Below are positions 43,139 to 52,419 of a DNA stretch of 64,000 nt, one piece after another. This DNA is from Spirosoma lacussanchae (GTDB lineage: Bacteria > Bacteroidota > Bacteroidia > Cytophagales > Spirosomataceae): assembly GCF_005870035.1 (NCBI RefSeq), contig NZ_SWJG01000001.1, positions 2,033,639 through 2,097,638 of the forward strand, written 5' to 3'. The notes beneath the pieces were generated by a model. The model was not told the DNA's origin. It worked only from the letters and a program-made list of their open reading frames with translations, and searched no databases. The first letter of the stretch is position 1; the number at the start of each line of letters is the position of its first letter. The position numbers and the translations under genes were made by a program.

Positions 43139-43528
43139 ATGCTGCAATTCGCGGGTCTTCACCATGTCGCCATCATCTGCTCGGACTACGAGCGGTCGAA
43201 GCATTTCTACACTCAGATTCTGGGACTGACCGCAGTGGGAGAAGTGTTTAGAGAGGAACGACAATCGTACAAACTCGACCTGGCCGTCAATGGACACTAC
43301 CAGATCGAACTGTTTTCGTTTCCGGATCCGCCCCGTCGCCCGTCGCGCCCGGAAGCGCTCGGCCTTCGGCACCTCGCTTTTGCCGTAGCCGACCTCGACG
43401 CGGCCGTTGCGCACCTGACAGAACATAGTGTAAGCACCGAACCCATCCGGGTCGATGCACAGACGGGCAGGCGGTTCACCTTTTTTGCCGATCCCGACGA
43501 GCTGCCCCTGGAGTTGTACGAAGTGTAA
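43139..43528 (+). CDS. VOC family (glyoxalase-like) metalloprotein
   Basis: A 129-residue protein starting at ATG 43139. It has paired VOC beta-alpha-beta units: LHHVAIICSDYERSKHFYTQ at the N-terminus with a metal His, LRHLAFAVADLDAAV in the middle, and ADPDELPLELYE with the terminal Glu. The pattern matches the YaeR/SMU1112c-like group of uncharacterised dioxygenase or lyase relatives. It is tightly spaced after the 62-residue membrane protein and converges with porQ. Confidence 0.88.
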   Translation: MLQFAGLHHVAIICSDYERSKHFYTQILGLTAVGEVFREERQSYKLDLAVNGHYQIELFSFPDPPRRPSRPEALGLRHLAFAVADLDAAVAHLTEHSVSTEPIRVDAQTGRRFTFFADPDELPLELYEV

Positions 43529-43555
43529 CGAGCTAACCAGGCTGGTAGCAGGCCA

Positions 43556-44614
43556 TCAGTTGAGGAGTTGACCCAGATCAATTCGCATCGATAGCTGGCT
43601 GGTACCGGCGGTTGGTACCGAGGTAAAGCGTCCGTAGGTGAGCTGGAAGCCGCGCGCCTGTACGGATGCGCCGAAGCTGACGCCTGCTCCGCCCGAGATC
43701 AGCTTACCTTCCTGCCGTTTCTGATGATTATAGCCGAGCAGCAGATGGACATGCCGGCTGATGAGAAACTCAGTACCTACGCTCATGTGGCGGGCCAGTT
43801 TCTCGGCCAGGCTTACCGGCTGCGGGATCGGATTCCCGTTCAGGTCGAACCGAACGGCCAGGTTGGGGTCGTTATAGGTAATATCGAACCGGTGCAGATG
43901 ATGGGCCGTCAGCGTCACCCGAATGGGGGCGTACTGCGGCTTTAGGGTGATGCCAGCCTGAAGGTCGAAGGGAAGGTCGGCCTCGGCCGGACCGTAGTTT
44001 TTGAGCAGATAGCCCGCATTTTTAGCGACGAGACCTACCGTCAGATTTCCGTTCGGGTGGCGCCATGTACCGCCCAGGTCGGCCAGAATTCCGAAGGCTG
44101 AATAGGTTTCGATGGCCGACCCCACGGCCTTTACGGTAGCGCCGAGGGTGAAATTGCCTTCGGTGCGAGCATGGGTGAGGCTGAGGGCATAGTCGTTAGC
44201 AGAAAACGTGCCGAGCGTATTGCCGCCGGGGTCGGTCAGATCGAACTGGCCGTATGTCAGGTACTGCAGGCCAACCGCCCAGGTGCCGACCGATCTGACG
44301 GGTAGGCCATAGTGCAGGGTATAATACCGGGCCGCAGCCCGATACGGCATCAGACTGATGGACAACTGGTTGTCGGGGAGCGAGTCGGCCAGCGCCGGGT
44401 TATTCAGGAAATAAGGGGCGTCGGGACGGAGCCCACTGGCAACGGTACTGCCCAAGGCCGCTACACGGGCGTGGGTGGGCAAATCGAGGAACGAAAACAC
44501 CCGCTGGCCACCCAGCGGCTGGCCTTTACTCGGCAGCGATCCCAGAAAGACCACCCACAAAAAAAAGAGCGCACGTTTCAAACCAGAGAGCAAGATGTGA
44601 CAAAGAAACGCCAA
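43556..44614 (-). CDS. porQ: Type IX secretion system protein PorQ
   Basis: A 352-residue outer-membrane protein with an N-terminal signal (ALFFLWVVFLGSLPSKGQ). The diagnostic start of the mature protein is GGQRVFSFLDLPTHARVAALG, followed by YFLNNPALADS, then a beta barrel of FadL/PorV type. PorQ works with PorU, PorV and PorZ in the attachment complex that removes the sorting signal and anchors type IX cargo at the cell surface. No other T9SS gene is in the window, as is usual for the scattered por genes of Bacteroidota. Confidence 0.88.
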   Translation of the reverse strand: MAFLCHILLSGLKRALFFLWVVFLGSLPSKGQPLGGQRVFSFLDLPTHARVAALGSTVASGLRPDAPYFLNNPALADSLPDNQLSISLMPYRAAARYYTLHYGLPVRSVGTWAVGLQYLTYGQFDLTDPGGNTLGTFSANDYALSLTHARTEGNFTLGATVKAVGSAIETYSAFGILADLGGTWRHPNGNLTVGLVAKNAGYLLKNYGPAEADLPFDLQAGITLKPQYAPIRVTLTAHHLHRFDITYNDPNLAVRFDLNGNPIPQPVSLAEKLARHMSVGTEFLISRHVHLLLGYNHQKRQEGKLISGGAGVSFGASVQARGFQLTYGRFTSVPTAGTSQLSMRIDLGQLLN

Positions 44615-44682
44615 ATTTCAGGGCGGTAAAAATCGACTGGCGAAGATTCGGGTTAAATATTATCGCGTACTTAACGAATACG

Positions 44683-44690
44683 TAACTTTG
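44683..44690 (+). promoter_or_regulatory. Promoter -7 element of the carboxyltransferase gene
   Basis: TAACTTTG is an exact TAnnTTTG element, about 26 nt before the ATG at 44717. No clear -33 element. Confidence 0.5.
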
Positions 44691-44716
44691 CCAACATCGA
44701 TTCGACAAACCAACTT

Positions 44717-46306
44717 ATGCAAACCGAAACCCGTCCGGAAGTACCCGTACATGCGCTCAGCAAACTATCAAAAACTGATCTGCTTGCCCAGAAAAACGCC
44801 GAAGCTGAACTTGGCGGGGGACAGAAACGGATCGATGCCCAACACGCCAAAGGCAAACTAACGGCTCGTGAGCGGATCGCACTCCTGGTCGATGAAGGGT
44901 CGTTTGAGGAGATTGGCAAGTTCGTGATGCACCGAACCCGCGATTTTGGCCTCGACAAAGAACATTATCTGGGCGATGGTGTTGTGACGGGCTACGGCAC
45001 AGTTGACGGACGGCTGGTTTACGTGTTTGCGCAGGATTTTACGGTGTTTGGCGGGGCACTCTCCGAGACCCATGCCGAAAAAATATGCAAGCTGATGGAC
45101 CTGGCGTTGCAAAATGGTGCCCCGCTTATCGGGCTGAACGATTCGGGGGGCGCCCGTATTCAGGAGGGGGTTCTGTCGCTGGCGGGCTATGCCGATATTT
45201 TTTATCGCAACACCCTGGCGTCGGGCGTTATTCCGCAGCTCTCGGCAATTATGGGGCCCTGCGCTGGCGGAGCCGTGTATAGCCCGGCTATCACTGATTT
45301 CATCTTCATGGTAGAAAATACGAGCTATATGTTCGTGACAGGGCCCAACGTGGTCAAAACCGTAACTCACGAGAACGTGACAGCCGAAGAACTGGGCGGA
45401 GCCAGTACCCACAGTACCAAATCGGGAGTAACTCACTTTGCCAGTGCCAACGAACTGGCCTGTATTCAAGACATCAAGCAGCTGCTCAGCTACATCCCCC
45501 AAAACTGCGAAGACGAGCCATTCCGGCTGCCGTACGACACCACCCGCAATGAAAGCCGCCCGGCGCTAAACCAGATTATACCCGAGAACCCGAACCAGCC
45601 CTACGATATGCGCGAAGTCATTGACGAACTCGTTGATGAAGGCACGTTCTTCGAGGTGCATAAGAATTTTGCGGAGAACATTGTCGTTGGCTTTGCCCGG
45701 ATTGGTGGGCGCAGTATCGGCGTTGTGGGGAACCAACCTGCGGTACTGGCCGGTGTGCTCGACATTAACGCCAGCGTGAAGGCGGCCCGGTTTGTTCGGT
45801 TCTGCGACTGTTTCAATGTGCCGCTGCTGGTGCTCGAAGACGTGCCCGGTTTCCTGCCCGGCACTGACCAGGAATGGAACGGGATTATTACCAACGGCGC
45901 CAAACTGCTGTTTGCTTTCTGCGAAGCCACCGTACCTCGCGTAACGGTAATTACTCGCAAAGCATACGGCGGGGCTTATGACGTAATGAACTCCAAGCAT
46001 ATAGGCGCTGACCTGAACTACGCCTGGCCTTCGGCCGAAATCGCGGTAATGGGCGCGAGCGGGGCTGCCGAAATTATTTTCAAGCGGGAGATTGCCGAAG
46101 CCGAGGACCCCCAAGCCAAGCTGCAGGAAAAAGTGCAGGAGTATACCGAGAAGTTTGCTAACCCGTACCGGGCCGCCAACCGGGGCTATATCGATGAGGT
46201 CATCATGCCTGACCAGACCCGGCATAAACTGATCCGGGCGTTTGGGATGCTGGAGAATAAAGTAGCCACCATGCCAAAGAAAAAACACGGAAATATTCCC
46301 CTGTAA
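44717..46306 (+). CDS. Acyl-CoA carboxylase beta subunit (propionyl-CoA carboxyltransferase type)
   Basis: A 529-residue crotonase-fold carboxyltransferase with N and C halves: [20 protein letters not shown] near the start, oxyanion glycines in [30 protein letters not shown], and in the C half [16 protein letters not shown] and [12 protein letters not shown]. It transfers carboxyl from carboxybiotin to propionyl- or acetyl-CoA-type substrates, or works in reverse with a decarboxylase pump. The biotin carboxylase/carrier subunit is not adjacent. It is followed by a hairpin and a 38-residue membrane peptide gene. Confidence 0.93.
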   Translation: MQTETRPEVPVHALSKLSKTDLLAQKNAEAELGGGQKRIDAQHAKGKLTARERIALLVDEGSFEEIGKFVMHRTRDFGLDKEHYLGDGVVTGYGTVDGRLVYVFAQDFTVFGGALSETHAEKICKLMDLALQNGAPLIGLNDSGGARIQEGVLSLAGYADIFYRNTLASGVIPQLSAIMGPCAGGAVYSPAITDFIFMVENTSYMFVTGPNVVKTVTHENVTAEELGGASTHSTKSGVTHFASANELACIQDIKQLLSYIPQNCEDEPFRLPYDTTRNESRPALNQIIPENPNQPYDMREVIDELVDEGTFFEVHKNFAENIVVGFARIGGRSIGVVGNQPAVLAGVLDINASVKAARFVRFCDCFNVPLLVLEDVPGFLPGTDQEWNGIITNGAKLLFAFCEATVPRVTVITRKAYGGAYDVMNSKHIGADLNYAWPSAEIAVMGASGAAEIIFKREIAEAEDPQAKLQEKVQEYTEKFANPYRAANRGYIDEVIMPDQTRHKLIRAFGMLENKVATMPKKKHGNIPL

Positions 46307-46310
46307 AAAC

Positions 46311-46353
46311 ACGGAGCCGGGTTATGAAGCTGTTGCTCGTGACCCGGCTCCGT
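46311..46353 (+). repeat. 12-bp perfect inverted repeat after the carboxyltransferase gene
   Basis: ACGGAGCCGGGT (46311-46322) / ACCCGGCTCCGT (46342-46353), 19-nt loop, 4 nt after the stop and 16 nt before ATG 46370. There is no T-run. Confidence 0.8.
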
Positions 46354-46369
46354 TACAAGCCAGTTTATA

Positions 46370-46486
46370 ATGCCTACTCCAACGCCCAAAAAAAACGGTA
46401 GTCTGCTTCGAACGGTGCTGATCGGTTTGTTAATCATTTTCGGCCTGGCTCTGCTGGTCGGTACAGCTTCGGTGCTGTTTCCATAG
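46370..46486 (+). CDS. Small single-span membrane peptide (38 residues)
   Basis: MPTPTPKKNGSLLRT is followed by a hydrophobic helix (VLIGLLIIFGLALLVGTASV) and ends LFP. The lysine-containing polar head followed by one helix is a typical inner-membrane peptide. It lies just behind a hairpin downstream of the carboxyltransferase gene and converges with the aminotransferase gene at 46508. The acyl-CoA carboxylase context could suggest an accessory role, but this is only positional. The short length makes the call tentative. Confidence 0.5.
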   Translation: MPTPTPKKNGSLLRTVLIGLLIIFGLALLVGTASVLFP

Positions 46487-46507
46487 GCGTGCCCGACCGG
46501 CTCCCGA

Positions 46508-47740
46508 CTAGCCAATAGCTTTCAGAATAATGGCGCAGGCCTCCCGAATCTGCTCGTCGGTGATAATGAGCGGGGGGGCTATCCGCATGGAATTATTGCA
46601 GAACAAAAACCAGTCGGTGATGACGCCCGGGCCGTTTCCCGACGCTCCACCCGCGATAGCGCGGTCGATGATCGGTTTGAGCACATCGAACGAATCGAAC
46701 TCAACGGCGAGTAACAGACCTTTTCCCCGAAAGTCACGAATGGCCGGGTGTCTCAGCAACTGACGGAACAGCTGACCCTTGGCTTCGGCCTGCTCGTACA
46801 GCTTTTCGTCCTGGATCACCTGTAACGTAGCCAGGGAAGCAGCGCACGAAACCGGATGACCGCCAAAGGTCGTAATGTGACCCAGCACCGGGTTATTCCT
46901 GAACACATGCATGATCTCGGCCGAGCTAATGAACGCTCCGATGGGCATACCTCCGCCCATTCCTTTGGCACATAGAACAATATCGGGTACAACGGCCCCC
47001 GTCGGTCCGGCACCTTCAAAGGCCCAGAACGTACCCGTACGACCAAACCCGGTTTGTATTTCGTCGAAGATCAGCAGGGCACCTACGTCGGTACAGCGCT
47101 GGCGAACGGCTTGCAGATACCCCGCGTCGGGTACCCTGACCCCCGCTTCTGCGCCTACGACCTCCATCACAACGGCTGCTGTTCGGGGACTAATCTGGTC
47201 GATATCGTCCCAGTTCGAGTAGCGGATGTGCCGCACGTCGGGTAATAAGGGCCGGTAATTTCGTTTGAAGTTCTCATCGCCTGATAAGGAGAGCGCTCCC
47301 TGCGTGGCGCCGTGATAGGCATTAATGCAGCTAATCACTTCGGTACGGCCGGTATATCGTTTGGCCAGCTTCATAGCGCCTTCAACCGCTTCGGTACCGG
47401 AGTTGGTGAAATAAACAGTATCGAGGCCGGGCGGCAGGGTACTGGCCAGGGCCTGAGCCAGCTGCGTCTGCGGGGTCTGCACGTACTCACCATAGACCAT
47501 CAGATGCAGGTATTTATCCAGCTGGTGCTGAATAGCTTCGAGTACGCGCGGGTGCCGGTGTCCAACGTTGCTGACACCAATGCCGGAGATCAGATCCATG
47601 TACGGTGTCGACGTACCGTCTGCGGCTGCCGTCGAATAAATATATACGCCTTCGGCCCGGTCTATTTCCAACGCAAGGGGGAAGTCGGAGGTCTGAGCTA
47701 CGTGCTGGAAAAATAACTGCCGGTGGGTTACCGAATACAT
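46508..47740 (-). CDS. Class III aminotransferase (acetylornithine/ornithine/aspartate aminotransferase family)
   Basis: A 410-residue PLP enzyme. It has FTNSGTEAVEGAMKLAKRYT (phosphate cup), CINAYHGATQGALS, the Asp of IFDEIQTGFGRTG pairing with the PLP ring, and the Schiff-base Lys in LCAKGMGGGMPIGAF. The C-terminal end is CNNSMRIAPPLIITDEQI. The family transfers omega-amino groups of ornithine, acetylornithine, lysine, GABA or similar. The substrate is not decidable from sequence and no arginine genes are adjacent. Confidence 0.92.
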   Translation of the reverse strand: MYSVTHRQLFFQHVAQTSDFPLALEIDRAEGVYIYSTAAADGTSTPYMDLISGIGVSNVGHRHPRVLEAIQHQLDKYLHLMVYGEYVQTPQTQLAQALASTLPPGLDTVYFTNSGTEAVEGAMKLAKRYTGRTEVISCINAYHGATQGALSLSGDENFKRNYRPLLPDVRHIRYSNWDDIDQISPRTAAVVMEVVGAEAGVRVPDAGYLQAVRQRCTDVGALLIFDEIQTGFGRTGTFWAFEGAGPTGAVVPDIVLCAKGMGGGMPIGAFISSAEIMHVFRNNPVLGHITTFGGHPVSCAASLATLQVIQDEKLYEQAEAKGQLFRQLLRHPAIRDFRGKGLLLAVEFDSFDVLKPIIDRAIAGGASGNGPGVITDWFLFCNNSMRIAPPLIITDEQIREACAIILKAIG

Positions 47741-47905
47741 GATGAATTTGTCAATATTGTCGATGCTATCCTAACACACCTAACCGTGGAAACAGTTCTG
47801 CTCATACAGCTCCCTGATCGCTGGCCCGCCCTGGCCCGGGTAACTATTCCTGTCAGTTCATTCCGTTTCTTCACCACCACACCCTCTTTTGCCAAAGTCA
47901 AGACC

Positions 47906-48799
47906 ATGAACCAAATTTACCTGTTGCTGCTGTTGCTGCTGCCTGGCCTGGTAGCCGCGCAGCATGACTACTATCCACCCAAACAGGGGGCTGCCGCGGC
48001 CCCCCGCCAGTACAGCATCACGTTGAAGGACGGTACAGAGCTACGGGGCGAACTGCTGCGGCAGGACAGCACAGAAGCCCTCATCCGGACCAAAAACCTG
48101 GGTGAAATCCGCCTTCGGGCCGACCAGATCCTTCGAATCGAGCAGACCGACGTTCGGGGCGAAGGGGTATCTTATCCAAACCTGTTTCCGCAAACGATGC
48201 GTGTGGCGCCAACGGCGTTTTCGGCCGAGAAAGGGCGGCTTTATTACCGAAACTATTATCTCTACATCAGCCAGTTTGAATACGGTGTCAATGACAACTG
48301 GAGCGTGGGGGCCACCTTCTACACAATACTGCCTACCAACCTGTTCAGCCTGAACACGAAAGTGTCGGTGCCGGTCAGTAGCCGACTGCGGCTGGGGCTG
48401 AATGCGCAGTACGCGGCCGTCCGGTTCGATTCATTTCTGGAAGGCATCGGGTACATTCAGGGTATCGTCACCACTGGCGACCGACAGAACAACACCACCT
48501 ATGGGCTAGGGTGGAGCCTGTCGAACGGGACGGTGTCACGTAATGTCGTGGCTACCTTCGGGCTGGTTCGGAAAGTAAGCCCCAAGCTGTCATTCGTCAG
48601 CGAAAACTTTGCCCTCTTCGGCAGTGGTATCAACCGAAGCCTCGATTTTGCCGGGGTGCTTTCGGCGGGTATCCGGTTCGACCGTCGGCGGCATGCTTTC
48701 GATCTGGCGGCTTACGTGCCCATCATTGTTGGTTCGACTGCCGGCAACCCAATTACGTTTCTGCCCTACGGCAGTTATCATCTGCGCATCGGGAAGTAG
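47906..48799 (+). CDS. Secreted protein with N-terminal SH3-like segment and beta-barrel domain
   Basis: A 297-residue protein. ATG 47906 gives a classic signal peptide (a run of nine leucines, PGLVAAQ); the frame is open upstream to 47723 but without signal-like sequence. Residues about 30-75 (SITLKDGTELRGELLRQD, then IRLRADQILRIEQ) resemble a small SH3/Sm-like beta domain. The rest is strand-rich with aromatic alternation, like an outer-membrane barrel (KGRLYYRNYYLYIS, GVNDNWSVGATFYT). No named family is certain. Confidence 0.65.
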   Translation: MNQIYLLLLLLLPGLVAAQHDYYPPKQGAAAAPRQYSITLKDGTELRGELLRQDSTEALIRTKNLGEIRLRADQILRIEQTDVRGEGVSYPNLFPQTMRVAPTAFSAEKGRLYYRNYYLYISQFEYGVNDNWSVGATFYTILPTNLFSLNTKVSVPVSSRLRLGLNAQYAAVRFDSFLEGIGYIQGIVTTGDRQNNTTYGLGWSLSNGTVSRNVVATFGLVRKVSPKLSFVSENFALFGSGINRSLDFAGVLSAGIRFDRRRHAFDLAAYVPIIVGSTAGNPITFLPYGSYHLRIGK

Positions 48800-48933
48800 A
48801 AGACAGTCGGTACAATAATTGCGGAATGGTTGTCAGTACAAACCACTGCGTCTGTTGAACGGATCAGCAGACTGTTTAGTGGTCGATTATTTCCGCTAAT
48901 TTCGCCGTTATAGTCAGACAACCCTGCCGTTTC

Positions 48934-49059
48934 ATGTCCGAAGATCATATCGATTTACCTCCTTTCGCCCGGTCGTGGCCCCAACTGTATGCTATTGTCA
49001 TCGGCAGCCTGCTGGTCGAAATTAGCCTGTTCTACGCCTTAATGCGCTGGTTGTCATGA
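48934..49059 (+). CDS. Small membrane partner of the SSS transporter (41 residues)
   Basis: MSEDHIDLPPFARSWPQ is followed by one hydrophobic helix (LYAIVIGSLLVEISLFYALM) and ends RWLS. The stop overlaps the start of the SSS gene in an ATGA (49056-49059), the classic mark of translational coupling. Small membrane proteins encoded just before SSS transporters are known in other lineages (for example the YhdT/PanF and YjcH/ActP arrangement). I do not recognise this sequence as either. Confidence 0.7.
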   Translation: MSEDHIDLPPFARSWPQLYAIVIGSLLVEISLFYALMRWLS

Positions 49060-50753
49060 GCGTAGTTGACTGGGGCGTGCTCATCGCTACGCTGGCAGGC
49101 ATTATCGTTTATGGTATTGTCAAAAGCCGCGGGAGCCGCAGTATGGACGACTACCTGCTGGCTGGTCAGTCCCTGCCGTGGTACCACGTGGGGCTCTCGG
49201 TCATGGCGACGCAGGCCAGCGCCGTTACCTTCCTGTCTGCACCGGGACAGGGCTTCTCGGACGGGATGCGGTTTGTGCAGTTCTACTTTGGCCTGCCGCT
49301 GGCCATGGTGGTTCTGTCGGTAACGTTTGTCCCCATCTTTCATAAGCTGAAAGTCTTTACGGCCTATGAGTTCCTGGAGAAGCGGTTTGATACCCGTGTC
49401 CGTACACTGACGGCAGGCCTGTTTTTGCTCCAGCGCGGCCTGTCTACGGGTTTATCCATTTACGCGCCGGCCATCATCCTGTCTACTATACTGGGCTGGA
49501 ATATCTACTGGACCAACCTCATTATGGGGGGCATTGTCCTGGTCTATACCGTAACGGGAGGAACCCGGGCTATTTCCCATACCCACCTGCAGCAGATGGC
49601 GGTTGTCACGTTTGCCATGGCGCTGGCCGGATTCCTGACGGTGCGGTTGTTACCCGACGATATTGGGTTCATCGATGCGCTGCAGGTAGCCGGGAAAGCG
49701 GGTCGGATGAACCTGATTGACCTGAAGTTCGATCCGGACAGCCGCTACAACCTCTGGTCAGGACTGATTGGGGGTTTCTTTCTCCAGCTTTCGTATTTCG
49801 GAACAGACCAATCGCAGGTAGGACGTTACCTGACGGGCGAATCGATCGGACAAAGCCGGTTGGGGCTGCTGATGAACGGCTTGCTGAAAGTGCCGATGCA
49901 GTTTCTGATTCTGCTGGTCGGGGTGCTGGTTTTCGTTTTTTATCAGTTTAATCCGGCACCCGTCTTTCACAACAAACAGGAAACAGACCGGCTCCGGAAT
50001 AGCCCGTACGCCAATGACTATCAGCGGGCCGAGACCCGGCATCAGCAACTTACGGCCCAGCGGCAGCGGGCGGTGCTGAACATGCAGGCAGCGATCCGTA
50101 CCGGCAATGAGCCGGCTGAAGCGGCTGCCGCTACCTTACTGAAAGAAACCGATGACGCACTCAAAACCGTAAAGGCAGACGTAACCGAACTGATTGAAAA
50201 GAACAACCCGGCGGCTGATACAAACGATGTGAATTACGTTTTTCTTCGGTTCGTACTCGATTACCTGCCCCACGGCCTGATTGGTCTCCTGATAGCGGTT
50301 ATCTTCAGTGCGTCAATGGGATCGATAGCCGCGGCTTACAATTCGCTGGCGTCGACAACGGTTGTCGATGTGTACAAGCGACTCGTGAACGGTCGGGCCG
50401 ACGATGCTCACTACCTGAATGCGTCGCGCTGGGCTACCATAGGCTGGGGTATCTTCTGCATCATCGTGGCTCAGTTTGCCAACCGACTGGGCAGTATGAT
50501 TGAAGCCGTTAATATCCTGGGGTCATTATTTTACGGGGTTATTCTAGGGGTGTTTATTGTTGCCTTTTACGTTAAGTCAATTGGGGGGCGGGCTACGTTC
50601 TGGGCCGCGATCATCGGCGAGCTGTTCGTGGTGCTGAGCTGGTACTATGACCTCACCGCCTTTCTATGGCTTAACGCGATCGGTTGTCTGCTGGTCGTCG
50701 GAATCGCCTGGCTGATTCAGCAACTGATCGGATGGGAAACGTCGAACTCCTAA
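49056..50753 (+). CDS. Sodium:solute symporter (SSS) family transporter
   Basis: A 565-residue protein with about 13 membrane helices in the LeuT-like fold. Motifs are SMDDYLLAGQSLPWYHVGLS near residue 28, GGTRAISHTHLQQ in the middle, and the SSS signature FSASMGSIAAAYNSLAST near 415. It should move a solute (sugar, inositol, iodide-like or carboxylate) with Na+. A hydrophilic, helix-forming insertion of about 80 residues (about 305-385, rich in Gln, Ala, Arg, Glu) interrupts the core between two helices. It is translationally coupled to the 41-residue peptide upstream. Confidence 0.92.
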   Translation: MSVVDWGVLIATLAGIIVYGIVKSRGSRSMDDYLLAGQSLPWYHVGLSVMATQASAVTFLSAPGQGFSDGMRFVQFYFGLPLAMVVLSVTFVPIFHKLKVFTAYEFLEKRFDTRVRTLTAGLFLLQRGLSTGLSIYAPAIILSTILGWNIYWTNLIMGGIVLVYTVTGGTRAISHTHLQQMAVVTFAMALAGFLTVRLLPDDIGFIDALQVAGKAGRMNLIDLKFDPDSRYNLWSGLIGGFFLQLSYFGTDQSQVGRYLTGESIGQSRLGLLMNGLLKVPMQFLILLVGVLVFVFYQFNPAPVFHNKQETDRLRNSPYANDYQRAETRHQQLTAQRQRAVLNMQAAIRTGNEPAEAAAATLLKETDDALKTVKADVTELIEKNNPAADTNDVNYVFLRFVLDYLPHGLIGLLIAVIFSASMGSIAAAYNSLASTTVVDVYKRLVNGRADDAHYLNASRWATIGWGIFCIIVAQFANRLGSMIEAVNILGSLFYGVILGVFIVAFYVKSIGGRATFWAAIIGELFVVLSWYYDLTAFLWLNAIGCLLVVGIAWLIQQLIGWETSNS

Positions 50754-50763
50754 CCCAAATCAC

Positions 50764-50821
50764 CGAATAACAGAAAGGCCCCGAACTACGAATCCATAGC
50801 CCGGGGCCTTTCTGTTATTCG
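50764..50821. terminator. 20-bp perfect inverted repeat, bidirectional terminator
   Basis: Arms 50764-50783 (ending AAAGGCCCCG) and 50802-50821 (starting CGGGGCCTTT) are exact reverse complements with an 18-nt loop, placed between the stops of the converging SSS (50753) and DUF2911 (50827) genes. Confidence 0.85.
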
Positions 50822-50826
50822 TACAA

Positions 50827-51726
50827 TCAGGCTTTTTTCTTGCCTTTACCTTTCAAAGCAGGCATGGCCGGCAGTTTTGCGGTGTATTCGCTTACGCTTT
50901 TCTCGATCGCATCCTTAAAGAATGGAAAAGAAGGATCGTTGGACGATTGACCGAGGGACAACGCTTTTTGTGCCAGCGGGACGGCTTCGGCAAATTTCCC
51001 CATTTTTCCCAGTAGCTGCGATTTCACGTAGAGGTTGCGGAACGTTTCCTTGGCCGCAATCGATTTATCGATCCAGGTCATTGCCTGGTCCAGGTTGCGG
51101 CCTTTGCTCAGGTTGTAGTTGGCAGCAGCCTGAAGTACGGCCGCATCATCTGGTTTCTCCGCAACGGCTTTGTCAACGCTGGCCGCGGCATTGGCACTGG
51201 TGTTAACGGCCAGATCGGCCTTTGCCTTTCTGTTGGCCCACATGAAATTCATGGACGCCGTGCTGTCGGTCAGGTCGCTGAAATTAATTGTGAAGGTTTC
51301 GGTAGGCTCCGCAGTGGCTGATGACTTGATAGGTACACGCAATGCATCCTGCTCCTGCTTGTACGACTGCTCCGTGACGCTCAGGTCTTTGCTAAAAATC
51401 AGGGTCCAATCGTCAGAAGCCGGAATCGACAGGATGGCATAGGTACCGGCGGGCAACGTCTGGCCATTCACCATCAAGTCGGTCGAGGTCGTGAAGGCTG
51501 TTGCCTGGTTGGCACCCGTACGCCAAACCTTGCCGCTGGGCACGAATGCCTCCGTGAAGGGGGTACGTCCTTTCAGGCTGGGGCGGGAGTATTTAACGGT
51601 CAGGTCAGTAACGCCAATCGTTTGTATGACTGTAGCACCTGGGCTGGGGGAGGGAAGTTTAATCTGGGCAGTAGCCAGCTGAGCAGCCAGGCCCAGTGTG
51701 ATGCCACTTAGTACGAGTTTACGCAT
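50827..51726 (-). CDS. DUF2911 domain protein with C-terminal TPR-like repeats
   Basis: A 299-residue secreted protein with a signal peptide (LSGITLGLAAQLATAQ). The DUF2911 domain spans about 25-170: VKYSRPSLKGRTPF, GKVWRTGANQATAFTT, LPAGTYAILSIP, DWTLIFSKD. A helical region with TPR-like spacing follows (about 195-280; AAANYNLSKGRNLDQAMTW, then KMGKFAEAVPLAQKALSLG), with a Lys-rich tail. The family is common in Bacteroidota and of unknown function. A near-consensus -7 element on the minus strand (TAGTTTTC, 51749-51756) may drive it. Confidence 0.88.
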   Translation of the reverse strand: MRKLVLSGITLGLAAQLATAQIKLPSPSPGATVIQTIGVTDLTVKYSRPSLKGRTPFTEAFVPSGKVWRTGANQATAFTTSTDLMVNGQTLPAGTYAILSIPASDDWTLIFSKDLSVTEQSYKQEQDALRVPIKSSATAEPTETFTINFSDLTDSTASMNFMWANRKAKADLAVNTSANAAASVDKAVAEKPDDAAVLQAAANYNLSKGRNLDQAMTWIDKSIAAKETFRNLYVKSQLLGKMGKFAEAVPLAQKALSLGQSSNDPSFPFFKDAIEKSVSEYTAKLPAMPALKGKGKKKA

Positions 51727-51796
51727 GGTTATGTAGTATATTTTAGAAAACTAGGGGCGAAATTGCGGCTTTTTGGGCACAAAAGCCAATACCATC

Positions 51797-52369
51797 ATGC
51801 ACAGAGAGCCGCTCCTGAACCTGCTCCGGCAATACCGTCCGGCCGATCCGGAAGAGCAGGAAATGACCGCTAGAACAATCGATTTTGTAGAGAAGAGTCC
51901 GGCTTGTTTCGAGCGTTCACTGCCTGGTGGTCATATAACTGGCTCTGCCTGGGTGGTAGAACAAAAAGCACACCAGAGCCAGCCAGCCATTAGCCGCATC
52001 GTGTTGATTCACCACCGCAAACTCGACCGCTGGCTACAGCCGGGTGGACATGCCGATGGTGATCCGGATGTAGCCGCTGTAGCGCTGCGGGAAGCTCAGG
52101 AAGAAACGGGACTTAAAAACCTGAAACTGATTGGGCGCGCAGACGGATCACCGGCTATTTTCGACGTCGATATTCATACGATCCCGGCTCGGGGTGACGT
52201 TCCCGAACATCTTCATTATGACATTCGTTTTTTGGTTGAAGCAGACCCTGAAGAAGTATTCCGGGCAAATCACGAAACAAAGGATATTCAATGGTTTAGC
52301 TTAGAGAAAGCAGAATCATTGACTAAAGATGCCTCAATTTTCAGAATGATACGAAAAAATTGGGTTTAA
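51797..52369 (+). CDS. NUDIX hydrolase
   Basis: A 190-residue protein starting at ATG 51797 (an upstream TTG at 51773 lies in a hairpin). The Nudix box is QPGGHADGDPDVAAVALREA followed by QEETGL. The REAQEETGL half is intact, while the first Glu of the consensus is replaced by Pro, as in a known GGHADGD subfamily. Nudix enzymes cleave nucleoside diphosphate-linked substrates; the specificity is unknown. A 7-bp hairpin (GGCTTTT / AAAAGCC, 51767-51787) ends 9 nt before the start. Confidence 0.88.
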   Translation: MHREPLLNLLRQYRPADPEEQEMTARTIDFVEKSPACFERSLPGGHITGSAWVVEQKAHQSQPAISRIVLIHHRKLDRWLQPGGHADGDPDVAAVALREAQEETGLKNLKLIGRADGSPAIFDVDIHTIPARGDVPEHLHYDIRFLVEADPEEVFRANHETKDIQWFSLEKAESLTKDASIFRMIRKNWV

Positions 52370-52419
52370 CGAAGAACATAGTTGGTGTTTTACTGGTTTT
52401 TTTGTTAGGTGTGTATTTA

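Noticed and set aside
45566..46312. 248-codon minus-strand frame opposite the carboxyltransferase
   Set aside because: Antisense of a fully conserved acyl-CoA carboxyltransferase; composition is that of a shadow frame.
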